Source: Pseudomonadota bacterium | GTDB taxonomy: Bacteria > Pseudomonadota > Gammaproteobacteria > Steroidobacterales > Steroidobacteraceae | Assembly: GCA_021850555.1 (NCBI GenBank) | Contig: JAJZLX010000509.1 | Coordinates: forward strand, 3,075 to 11,669 | Length of the DNA stretch: 8,595 nucleotides | Direction of reading: 5' to 3' | Notes under the pieces: model-generated | Seen by the model: the letters and a program-made list of their open reading frames with translations, nothing else | What the model was told of the DNA's origin: nothing | Database searches by the model: none | Program-made: the position numbers and the translations under genes | Shown: in pieces, positions 1 through 6,203 of the stretch | Layout: each line of letters starts with the position of its first letter | How positions within the stretch are numbered: position 1 is the first letter of the stretch

Positions 1-68
1 CGGTACGGGCGCATCGCTGCCTCAGCGCACGAGGCAAACATGCGTATCAACCGAACGAGGCCACCCTC
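1..68 (+). other. Leader region before the capsid gene
   Basis: This short stretch contains no stop codon in any forward frame, so I cannot say whether the upstream gene ends inside it or before the window. It holds a 6-bp inverted repeat (18-23 with 31-36, 7-nt loop) with no T-run after it, so it is not a convincing terminator. ACGAGGC occurs twice, at 29-35 and 55-61. The second copy supplies the GAGG Shine-Dalgarno core (57-60) for the capsid start at 69, with 8-nt spacing. No sigma70-like promoter is evident. Confidence 0.4.
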
Positions 69-1160
69 ATGCAAACGAACTTTGGGGTCAATGACCCACT
101 TGCGGTTAAGCTCTGGGCGAAGAAGCTCTTCGTCGAGGCGATCCAGCAGACCTGGTTCCGCAACTTCATTTCGGACGACGGCAACAACGTCATCCAGCAG
201 CTCGACGACGCCGAGAAGTCAGCCGGCGATACCGTCAACTACGGCCTGCGCATGCAGCTCGTCGGGGCCGGCGTCCAGGGCGATGGCGTCCTCGAAGGTC
301 AGGAAGAGGCGCTCACCACCTACGCCGACAAGATCCTGATCGACCAGCTGCGCCACGCTGTGAACGTGGGCGGCCGCATGACTCAGCAGCGCGTGCCGTT
401 CGAGCTGCGCGAGGAAGGCCGGCTCGGTCTGCAGGACTGGTGGGCGAATCGCATGGACACGGCGTTCTTCAACCACCTCTGCGGCAACACGATGCAGACG
501 AACACGGCGTACACGGGGAACAACAGCCCCATCGCGCCGAGCCGCATCATCCTGCCGTCGGGCGTGGCGAACGAGGGCGCCCTCGCGTCCACGAACGTGT
601 TCAACCTGAACCTGATCGACTACGCGGTGGAAGCCGCCTACGACAGCTCCCCGCTCATCCGGCCGATCAAGGTCGAGGGCGAAGAGAAGTACGTCGGGTT
701 CATGCACCCGTTCCAGGTCACCGACATGCGCACCACGACCTCGACGGGCCAGTGGCTCGACATCGAGAAGGCGGCGGCGACCGGCGGCGAGGTGTCCGAC
801 AACCCGATCTATACCGGCGCGTTGGGCGAGTACAACGGGTGCATCCTGCACAAGGCGTACCGCGTCACTCCGGCGGTGTATAGCGGGGCCTACGTGAACA
901 ACACGGCGCGCTGCGTCGTGGCGGGCGCGCAGGCCGGAGCGCTGGCCTTCGGGCGCGGCGACTCGAAGGAAACTTTCACCTGGGTCGAGGAGATGTTCGA
1001 CTACGGCAACATGCTCGGCATCAGCGCGGGCAGCATCTTCGGCATCAAGAAGGCGGTGTTCAACTCGCAGGACTTCGGTGCAATGGTGGTGTCCACCTAT
1101 GCCGCGCCGCACAGCTCTGCGGCGTCCTACCCGCCGACCTTCGGCCAGGGCACCTACTAA
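69..1160 (+). CDS. Major capsid protein, N4-gp56 family
   Basis: The 363-aa product is the shell-forming major capsid protein of a tailed phage, expected to have an HK97-type fold. I recognise the N4-gp56 (DUF4043-type) family from the ordered set of features: the N-terminal segment with WFRNFI (29-34), the stretch YADKILIDQLRHAV (85-98), the helix rich in W and R around DWWANRMD (123-130), the signature YVGFMHPFQVTDMR (208-221), the GALGEYNGCIL segment (250-260), and the late AFGRGDSK (293-300) followed by DYGNMLGISAG (311-321). The length is within the usual range for the family and there is no sign of a prohead protease cleavage region. The ATG at 69 is supported by GAGG at 57-60. The gene heads the capsid pair and is followed after 15 nt by a putative decoration protein. 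Family assignment comes from recognised motifs; assembly into a T=7-type head is family knowledge, not visible here. Confidence 0.9.
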   Translation: MQTNFGVNDPLAVKLWAKKLFVEAIQQTWFRNFISDDGNNVIQQLDDAEKSAGDTVNYGLRMQLVGAGVQGDGVLEGQEEALTTYADKILIDQLRHAVNVGGRMTQQRVPFELREEGRLGLQDWWANRMDTAFFNHLCGNTMQTNTAYTGNNSPIAPSRIILPSGVANEGALASTNVFNLNLIDYAVEAAYDSSPLIRPIKVEGEEKYVGFMHPFQVTDMRTTTSTGQWLDIEKAAATGGEVSDNPIYTGALGEYNGCILHKAYRVTPAVYSGAYVNNTARCVVAGAQAGALAFGRGDSKETFTWVEEMFDYGNMLGISAGSIFGIKKAVFNSQDFGAMVVSTYAAPHSSAASYPPTFGQGTY

Positions 1161-1175
1161 CGGGAGCAGCGATCA

Positions 1176-1655
1176 ATGGCAACTTACACTTCAGCTCAAG
1201 TCAGCAGCGCTCTCGTTCGCGGGAACTGGCGCGGGGCGGACTTCACCATCTTCGGCACGCTGGCGGTCGCGTCCGCTGCGGTCGGGGATATCTACCAGGT
1301 CTGCCGGGTGCCGAACGGCTACTCGATCGAGTCGGTCATTCTCGACACCGACCAGCTCGACTCGAACGCGACACCGACCGTCACGCTCGAGGTCGGGGAT
1401 GCCACCACGCCGGGACGCTTCATCACTGGGGCGACCACGGCGCGCACGGGCGGCGTGCAGACGTCGAACGTGGCGGGCTCGACGGGCTACATCTACGCGC
1501 TCGGCAGCGGGCAGACGGGCCAGATGGCAGGCGGCAACGCCGGCTCGAATATCATCCAGGTGCAGGTCACGACGGCTGCCGCGACCTTCAAGGCTGGCAA
1601 CGTTCGCGTCGCGGTGCGCTGCTACGAGGACCCGCAGCTCGGTGGGTTCACCTGA
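1176..1655 (+). CDS. Putative capsid decoration/cement protein (hypothetical structural protein)
   Basis: The 159-aa product is not recognised with certainty. It is rich in alternating hydrophobic, Thr, Val, Gly and Ala residues, suggesting an all-beta fold. Visible segments include GDIYQVCRVPNGYSIESVIL (37-56), a beta stretch TPTVTLEVGDA (66-76) and IIQVQVTTAAATF (126-138). There is no signal peptide, membrane segment or catalytic motif. It starts at ATG 1176 with GGGAG (1162-1166) upstream, 15 nt after the capsid stop, and is followed directly by a strong terminator-like hairpin, so it should be co-expressed with the capsid protein at high level. Small beta proteins placed right after the coat gene are often capsid cement or head-fibre proteins; that role is inferred from position and composition. 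A minor head protein of another kind is the main alternative. Confidence 0.65.
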   Translation: MATYTSAQVSSALVRGNWRGADFTIFGTLAVASAAVGDIYQVCRVPNGYSIESVILDTDQLDSNATPTVTLEVGDATTPGRFITGATTARTGGVQTSNVAGSTGYIYALGSGQTGQMAGGNAGSNIIQVQVTTAAATFKAGNVRVAVRCYEDPQLGGFT

Positions 1656-1679
1656 GCCTCTGAGTGATCGATGAGCAAC

Positions 1680-1704
1680 GGGGAGGCGCGTCGTGCGCCT
1701 CCCC
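1680..1704 (+). terminator. Rho-independent terminator-like hairpin after the capsid pair
   Basis: The sequence shows a perfect 10-bp inverted repeat: GGGGAGGCGC at 1680-1689 and GCGCCTCCCC at 1695-1704, with a 5-nt loop (1690-1694). The following bases are ACTTTG, so the T-run is only three long. The hairpin sits in the only sizeable intergenic gap (1656-1723), between the decoration gene and the adaptor gene. Partial termination here would let capsid proteins be made in excess of the low-copy connector proteins downstream. The short T-run makes read-through likely, and a role in mRNA 3'-end stability is possible instead. Confidence 0.75.
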
Positions 1705-1723
1705 ACTTTGAGGTGCGTCGCGC

Positions 1724-2557
1724 ATGAGCTACACGGCCTTGCAGTCCCGGATTGCTGATGAGCTGTCGCGCTCGGACCTCGAGACGCAAATTCAGGTCGA
1801 GATCGCCTCTGCGATCGAGTGGTACCAATACGAGAATTTCCCGTGGAATGAAGCCTCCACGGTGCCGTTCAATACGGTGACCGGGCAGCGGTATTACCCG
1901 CTCCCGGCCAACTTCCTGCGAGTCACGGATGCGCTCTCGCAGATCGGAAACTACACCTACAAGCTCCATGCGGTGACGGAGCAGTACATCGACCGCATCG
2001 ATTGGGGCGACGTGTTTTGGACGAGCTACCCCATCATTTTCTCGCTGTGGTCGAATCAGATCCGGCTGTTCCCGCCGCCGCAGGGTGGGCTGCCGGTGCA
2101 GATCAAGGGCATCGTCTCGCAGCTGCCGCTGATGACGCCGCTGCAGGCGTGGGCCGCGAGCACGGCGTTTACCGTCGGGCAGACGGTGTCCGACACCTAC
2201 GGCAACGTCGAGCAGTGCACCGTTGCAGGCACGACGGGCGCAAGCGCTCCCGCGTGGCCGACGATGAGCACGCCGACATCCTCCGGTATCGGGTCGGCGG
2301 CCATTCCGCCGGCCCTCGGCACGACCACGACCGACGGCACCGTCACTTGGACGCTGGTCGGCACCACGGCGAATATCTGGACGACGCAGGCGGAGGAACT
2401 GATCCGCACGCGGACGCTGAAGAATATCTTCGCCCGCTACATCCGCGACGCGCAGCAGGCGCAGGTCATGCAGATGCTCGAGCAGCAGGCGCTCACGAAC
2501 ATGCTCTACAAGAACGCCGGGCGCATTGCGCTCGGTCGGGTGCGAGGGGTGTTCTGA
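1724..2557 (+). CDS. Head-tail adaptor (P22 gp4-like connector) with an inserted beta module
   Basis: The 277-aa product is probably the adaptor that docks below the portal and links the head to the tail. The N-terminal part (about 1-140) has the usual features: helical start, SAIEWYQYENFPWNE (29-43), the beta stretch TGQRYYPLPANFLRV (53-67) and SNQIRLFPPPQ (110-120). The C-terminal part resumes with NIWTTQAEELIRTRTL (217-232) and a long Gln/Ala-rich helix, typical of gp4-like adaptors. Between them, about 142-213, lies an extra module: W143, the AFTVGQTV segment (148-155), C165, AGTTGASAPAWP (168-179) and DGTVTWTLVG (204-213). This pattern is familiar from modules in phage tail-fibre and baseplate proteins. 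Start ATG 1724 has a good GAGGTG Shine-Dalgarno (1710-1715). The stop overlaps the next start as TGATG. The adaptor role is supported by motifs and by position before the gp10-like gene. Confidence 0.8.
   Translation: MSYTALQSRIADELSRSDLETQIQVEIASAIEWYQYENFPWNEASTVPFNTVTGQRYYPLPANFLRVTDALSQIGNYTYKLHAVTEQYIDRIDWGDVFWTSYPIIFSLWSNQIRLFPPPQGGLPVQIKGIVSQLPLMTPLQAWAASTAFTVGQTVSDTYGNVEQCTVAGTTGASAPAWPTMSTPTSSGIGSAAIPPALGTTTTDGTVTWTLVGTTANIWTTQAEELIRTRTLKNIFARYIRDAQQAQVMQMLEQQALTNMLYKNAGRIALGRVRGVF
2147..2362 (+). other. Inserted W...G...C...DGTVTW beta module inside the adaptor gene
   Basis: This segment encodes residues 142-213 of the adaptor. It carries the spaced pattern of a Trp at the start, a VGQTV turn, a Cys, AGTTG, APAWP, and finally DGTVTW. 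Modules of this pattern are common in phage tail fibres and baseplates and resemble small carbohydrate-binding-like beta domains; their precise function is not settled. Between APAWP and DGTVTW there is an unusually long Ser/Thr/Pro/Gly loop (about 181-203). The edges are approximate because they were placed by eye. Confidence 0.65.
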
Positions 2558-4014
2558 TGCCCGCGCAGCCGCTCGGCCCGTTCTCGTACAAGTTCGGCGG
2601 CTGGAAGCCCGACCGGCCGCACCTCGTCAATCCGGTATTCCCGCCGAACATGGAGGAGTATTTCAACGGCGGCCAGATCGCGCTCACGGTGGCGCAGAAT
2701 GCCGTGTGGACGGCGCAAGGATATCGGCCCTACTTCCCTCTCGTGGGAGGGCCTGCGCTGCCCTCGAAGTGCCTGGGCGCGATTGCAGGCTACGACACGA
2801 ACGGCGACCTGCACGTCTACGCCGGTACCGCGACGGACCTCTATTCGCTCGAGTCCGGCGCGTGGGTGAGCCGGTCCAAGACTGCGGGCGGGTACACGGC
2901 GAGCGCCTGGAGCTTTCAGGTCTACGGCGCGTGCGTCTATGCCTCGGACGGCAAGGATCCGATCCAGACGCTCACAATGGGCTCGGGCGTCAACTTCGCT
3001 GACCTCGACGACACCGATCCGGCCCCGAAGGCGGCCGTGCTCGGCGTCATCCGCGACTTCGTATTCGCCGGCAACCTCAATCCCGGCACCGTGAGCGCGC
3101 TCCCCTACGGCGTGCAGTGGTCGGCGGTCGCCAACCCTGCCAGCTGGCCCATTCCCGACACCCAAGCGGCCTATGCGTCGCAGGCTGGCCAGCAGACTCT
3201 GTATCCGGAGTACGGCCCGGTGATGCAGATCTCCGATAACGAGAGCTTCGGGCTCTTGTTCCAGCGCTCGGGCATCCAGCGGTGCGAGTACGTCGGCGGC
3301 AATCAGGTGTTCCAGTTCTACACCTACGAGAAAAAGCGCGGCGCGCTCGGGCAGAACGCCGTGGCACGTGTCGGCAACAAGTATTACTTCGCATCCCCTG
3401 ACGGCTTCTTCATGACCGACGGGAACAACACGACGCCGATCGGTTACGAGCAGGTCGATAACTGGTTCTTCGACAACGCGCTGCCCTCGGCGCTCGCAAA
3501 TGTCTGCGCTGCGGCCGATACCCGCAACAAGGTCGTGTATTTCGCGTTCCAGTCGAACTCTGGTAGCACGCTCGACTCCATCCTCGCGTACAACTACGTC
3601 GAGCAGGTCTGGAGTTACTGCCAGCAAGGGGCCGAGTTCATCTTCCAGGGGCTCACGTCAGATGGCGCGTGGTCGCCTTTTGGGTTCACGACGGGGCACG
3701 CTTACGGCGGCTTCACGGGCACGCCAGGCACCGCAACCTTCGAGACCATTGATTTCAACTTCAACCAAGGCGCGCGCGCCATCATCACGCAGATGCGATC
3801 GTTGAGCCAGGGGACTGCGCAGATGGCCGCGGCCTCGCGGTCGCGCGAGCAGGACCCGCTCACCTGGACGCCATTCTATTCGGGCAACGTGCGCGACAAT
3901 GTGGCCGGCTTGCGCTCGGAAGGCGTCTACCATCGCCTCGGCGTGACGCTCTCCGGCGACTTCGGTTTCTCGGTCGGCGCGACGGTGTGGCCGTATCCAT
4001 CGGGGGTGCTGTGA
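2557..4014 (+). CDS. Tail hub / packaged-DNA stabilisation protein, P22 gp10-like
   Basis: The 485-aa product resembles the gp10-type tail hub that plugs the connector after packaging and holds DNA in the head. It is beta-rich throughout, as expected for this propeller-like family. Visible segments are HVYAGTATDLYSLESGAWV (86-104), WSAVANPASWP (188-198), a segment reading as the hub core around FGLLFQRSGIQRCEYVGGNQ (231-250) followed by KKRGALGQNAVARVGN (259-274), SPDGFFMTDGNNTTPIG (280-296), and SILAYNYVEQVWSYC (341-355). The C-terminus has RSEGVYHRLGV (453-463), a pattern often seen near the end of phage hub proteins. The start ATG 2557 overlaps the adaptor stop by one base and has a strong GAGGGGT (2544-2550) six bases upstream; an in-frame extension to 2002 lies entirely inside the adaptor gene and is not used. 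The end overlaps the next gene by 4 nt. Confidence 0.8.
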   Translation: MPAQPLGPFSYKFGGWKPDRPHLVNPVFPPNMEEYFNGGQIALTVAQNAVWTAQGYRPYFPLVGGPALPSKCLGAIAGYDTNGDLHVYAGTATDLYSLESGAWVSRSKTAGGYTASAWSFQVYGACVYASDGKDPIQTLTMGSGVNFADLDDTDPAPKAAVLGVIRDFVFAGNLNPGTVSALPYGVQWSAVANPASWPIPDTQAAYASQAGQQTLYPEYGPVMQISDNESFGLLFQRSGIQRCEYVGGNQVFQFYTYEKKRGALGQNAVARVGNKYYFASPDGFFMTDGNNTTPIGYEQVDNWFFDNALPSALANVCAAADTRNKVVYFAFQSNSGSTLDSILAYNYVEQVWSYCQQGAEFIFQGLTSDGAWSPFGFTTGHAYGGFTGTPGTATFETIDFNFNQGARAIITQMRSLSQGTAQMAAASRSREQDPLTWTPFYSGNVRDNVAGLRSEGVYHRLGVTLSGDFGFSVGATVWPYPSGVL

Positions 4015-4400
4015 GGCTCGAATACGTGCCGCTGTGGGATATCGAGCGCGAGTGGCCGGCCATCGAGCCCCTGCTCAATCGCGCGCTCGCCAAGCAGACC
4101 GGCCTCTCGGCCGAGAGCGTCAAGGCGGACTGCCTGCGGGGAAAATTCTGGCTCTGGCATGTTCCTGGCCGAGTGGCGTTCGTGACGGAGATCCAGCAGT
4201 TTCCGCTCGAGCGCATCTGTATGGTCGTGCTCTGCGGCGGGGATGGCCTCGACGACTGGCTCAGCGAGGCCGACGAGACGCTGACGCGCCACGCCAAGCA
4301 TTTCGGCTGCGCGGCGCTCACCATCGTCGGGCGCAAGGGCTGGTCCCGCGCGGTGCCGGCATACACACTCGAGGCGCACGTCATGCGCAAGGCACTCTGA
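4011..4400 (+). CDS. Small protein with a degenerate GNAT-like fold, function unknown
   Basis: The 129-aa product has the order of elements of a GNAT acetyltransferase fold: an N-terminal helix (WPAIEPLLNRAL, 15-26), beta strands FWLWHVPGRVAFVTEI (46-61) and RICMVVLCG (68-76), a helix (LDDWLSEADETLTRHAKHF, 80-98), and a strand AALTIVGRKGW (101-111). The acetyl-CoA binding loop (R/Q-x-x-G-x-G/A) is not intact; GGDGL (76-80) sits where it would be expected. GTG at 4011 is preferred because it overlaps the upstream stop as GTGA and has GGGGG (4002-4006) just before it. A second GTG at 3987 would add eight residues. In P22 this position holds small tail and head-assembly genes (26, 14), but I see no resemblance to those. 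Similar GNAT-like small proteins occur in phage structural cassettes. Catalytic activity is doubtful. Confidence 0.6.
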   Translation: MRLEYVPLWDIEREWPAIEPLLNRALAKQTGLSAESVKADCLRGKFWLWHVPGRVAFVTEIQQFPLERICMVVLCGGDGLDDWLSEADETLTRHAKHFGCAALTIVGRKGWSRAVPAYTLEAHVMRKAL

Positions 4401-5509
4401 TGGCATTCGGCGCACAACCTCAGCAGTCGCAATCGAGCGGGCCGTCGGCGGAGCAGATGGCGATCTCGCAGATGGGCCAGTTCGCGCAGCAGCCGAACTC
4501 GCTCGCCGGCATCCTCTCGCAGCTGAATGCGATCACGGCGCCCACCATGAGCCCCTACGGCGGCGGGGGCACCAATGTGCTGGTGATGCCCCAGACGCAG
4601 CAGACTACATCGCGGTCAGGCGGCGCTCAGGGGGCCGCTCAGGCCGGTGCGAATGGCGCCGGAGCGGCGTCTCAGGCGTCTACGCCGCTGTCCTCGTCTC
4701 AGCTGTCGAGTCTCGGCAGCAAGCTCGCGGACCTGCTGAAGGGCAGCAGCTCGGTGCCGACCGGCATGGCCGGGACCGCACTTGGAGGCGCGGGGCTGCC
4801 GAGCGGACTCACTGCCGCGCAACAGGCTAATCTCACGAGCGCATTTACCGCCCCCGCCGTCTCAGGCTCACTCGCGGATGCGATGGGTCTCACGGCAGGC
4901 TCGCTTGCGCCGTTGACGGCCGCTGAGCTTGCGCCGGTCGGCACGGGAGCGGTCACGGCGGCCGGGAACGCCGCAGGCGCTTCGGCGGCGTCCGAACTCT
5001 CATCGGCACTCGGCGCTCAGGCCGCACCTGCCGCCACCGCTGCCGCCCCTGCGGCCTCGAGCGCCTCGGCCGCTGGCGGCATGGGCGCGGGGGCGCTCGC
5101 GGCCGATGCTGGCGCGCTTGGGGCGCTGGGCTGGATGGGCTACAACGCGACCCACGGGCCGGCCAATAACGGCTGGTCGCTGAGTTCCATGCACAATCTG
5201 CTCAACTCGACGCAACAGGCCACGCAGTCGGGGCTGATCAACCCATCCGATGGCATCACCGGCGCGGCCGGGTCGCTCAATCTATTCAATCCCAACGGCA
5301 GCATCAATCAGCCGCTCGCGTCCGCCGTCCAGAACCTACAGCAGTTGCAGCTCGGGGACTTTGGCCCCGCAACACAGTCTTATGTGGCCCCGGCGCTGAA
5401 CGCGATGGGGTACCAGAACATTCAGCAGGCCGCTGCCGGGAAGCAGCTCTCGGGCGGCAGCCCTGCATCATCGAGCGGCGCAGCGTTGCGCCTGATCAAG
5501 AGGTACTGA
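4400..5509 (+). CDS. Ala/Gly/Ser/Gln-rich virion protein, possible ejection protein
   Basis: The 369-aa product is not assigned to a named family. Its composition is extreme: Gln- and Ser-rich at the N-terminus (about 1-50), a poly-Gly turn (54-57), then long Ala/Gly/Ser stretches, densest at about 180-235. A hydrophobic Ala/Gly segment, GALAADAGALGALGWMGY (231-248), could insert in a membrane. The C-terminal third (about 255-350) is more ordinary, Asn/Gln-rich and probably helical, and it ends with basic LRLIKRY. There is no signal peptide. The start ATG 4400 overlaps the previous stop as TGATG, with a modest AAGG (4389-4392). The gene begins the run of four putative internal proteins, which fits a protein packed in the head and ejected with the DNA, but that is inference from order and composition. 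A scaffold or tail accessory protein remains possible. Confidence 0.7.
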   Translation: MAFGAQPQQSQSSGPSAEQMAISQMGQFAQQPNSLAGILSQLNAITAPTMSPYGGGGTNVLVMPQTQQTTSRSGGAQGAAQAGANGAGAASQASTPLSSSQLSSLGSKLADLLKGSSSVPTGMAGTALGGAGLPSGLTAAQQANLTSAFTAPAVSGSLADAMGLTAGSLAPLTAAELAPVGTGAVTAAGNAAGASAASELSSALGAQAAPAATAAAPAASSASAAGGMGAGALAADAGALGALGWMGYNATHGPANNGWSLSSMHNLLNSTQQATQSGLINPSDGITGAAGSLNLFNPNGSINQPLASAVQNLQQLQLGDFGPATQSYVAPALNAMGYQNIQQAAAGKQLSGGSPASSSGAALRLIKRY

Positions 5510-5510
5510 G

Positions 5511-6203
5511 ATGTCCAAGGGCTCAACGGCAACCACCAGCACAGGGCCTGCGCCGTACCTGACGAGCGACTACCAGAACCTCGCCAATGCCGGCACGGGG
5601 ATCTATGGAAGCGGGTACAGCGCCGATCAAGCGCTGCAGAACCAAGGTCTCTCGCAGCTGCAGGCCGCCACGGCTTCGAACCCCATCGGTTCGAGCGCGC
5701 AAGGGTATTTCAACACCCTTGAAAGCGGCTCGCTCCTGAACCCGGCGACGAACCCCTCCCTGCAGGGCATGGCGCAGCTCGCCGACAACCAGATCCAGAA
5801 CAATCTCAGCTCCGAGTTCGCCGGTAGCGGGCGCAACATCGAGGCGAGTGCGCCGGTCCAGGCGTCGCAAATGGCGAATGTGGCGAGCGATATCTACGGG
5901 GGCGCCTACAACAACACGCTGAACAACATGACCGCCGGGATGGGACAAGCCTCGCAGCTCGAAGGCGAGCAGATGATGCCCGGCACGACGGCGCTCTCGG
6001 TGCCGGGCTCGCAGCTTTCGTCCTATGGAAGCCTCCTGGGGTCGATGCCGGGAGGAACGGCGAGCACACCGTATTACACCAATGCGGCCTCGGGCGCACT
6101 CAGCGGCGCCATCCCCGGCGCGCTCATCGGGAACGCGCTCGGCGGGACCTCCGGGGGTGGCTGGGGCGCGCTCCTCGGCGGAGCGCTCGGAGCCTTCGCA
6201 TGA
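5511..6203 (+). CDS. Virion protein with C-terminal glycine zipper, P22 gp7-like by position
   Basis: The 230-aa product has a soluble N-terminal region and a hydrophobic, glycine-rich tail. The middle (about 64-130) reads as helical pairs with NPSLQGMAQLADNQIQNNL (81-99), SEFAGSGRN (101-109) and a following Ala-rich helix; this resembles a common virion protein of podoviruses, where a conserved G-R segment sits in the same place. Residues 195-230 contain many small residues at three- or four-residue spacing (GALSGAIPGALIGNALGG, then GWGALLGGALGAF), a glycine-zipper pattern seen in membrane-inserting proteins. The length matches P22 gp7 (229 aa), and the place in the operon fits too, but I see no direct similarity. 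Start ATG 5511 has AAGAGG (5498-5503) and lies one base after the previous stop. The stop overlaps the next start as ATGA. Likely job: part of an envelope-crossing ejection channel. Confidence 0.72.
   Translation: MSKGSTATTSTGPAPYLTSDYQNLANAGTGIYGSGYSADQALQNQGLSQLQAATASNPIGSSAQGYFNTLESGSLLNPATNPSLQGMAQLADNQIQNNLSSEFAGSGRNIEASAPVQASQMANVASDIYGGAYNNTLNNMTAGMGQASQLEGEQMMPGTTALSVPGSQLSSYGSLLGSMPGGTASTPYYTNAASGALSGAIPGALIGNALGGTSGGGWGALLGGALGAFA
6093..6200 (+). other. Glycine-zipper coding segment
   Basis: This stretch encodes residues 195-230 of the 230-aa protein. Glycines and alanines recur at helical spacing among Leu, Ile and Trp, interrupted by a GGTSGGG turn (211-217), so it could form a helical hairpin that inserts into a bilayer. 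This reading rests on the residue pattern alone. Confidence 0.5.

Noticed and set aside
40..339. Forward frame of 99 codons starting before and overlapping the capsid gene
   Set aside because: Although GAGG lies before its ATG, the product is Ser/Arg/Thr low complexity typical of an out-of-frame reading of the capsid gene.
219..1112. Antisense frame of 297 codons opposite the capsid gene
   Set aside because: Same mirror composition (His, Arg, Val-rich) opposite a confidently identified capsid gene.
1078..1674. Forward frame of 198 codons overlapping the capsid end and the decoration gene
   Set aside because: Arg/Ser/Ala-rich out-of-frame shadow with no ribosome site; the 159-aa frame has a clear start and sensible composition.
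2002..2556. N-terminal extension of the hub protein to 670 residues
   Set aside because: The extension is His/Arg/Gly-rich, lies wholly inside the adaptor gene in another frame, and a strong ribosome site precedes ATG 2557.
2736..2751. Small hairpin CCCTCT / GGAGGG with 4-nt loop in the hub gene
   Set aside because: Six pairs including a wobble, inside a gene in GC-rich DNA; expected by chance.
2506..3627. Antisense frame of 373 codons opposite the hub gene
   Set aside because: Arg/Val-rich mirror of the sense codons, no plausible ribosome site or family resemblance, and it lies opposite a strongly supported gene.
5700..5721. 7-bp inverted repeat (CAAGGGT / ACCCTTG, 8-nt loop) within the 230-aa protein gene
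   Set aside because: It lies in coding sequence with no T-run or junction nearby, so it is probably chance.
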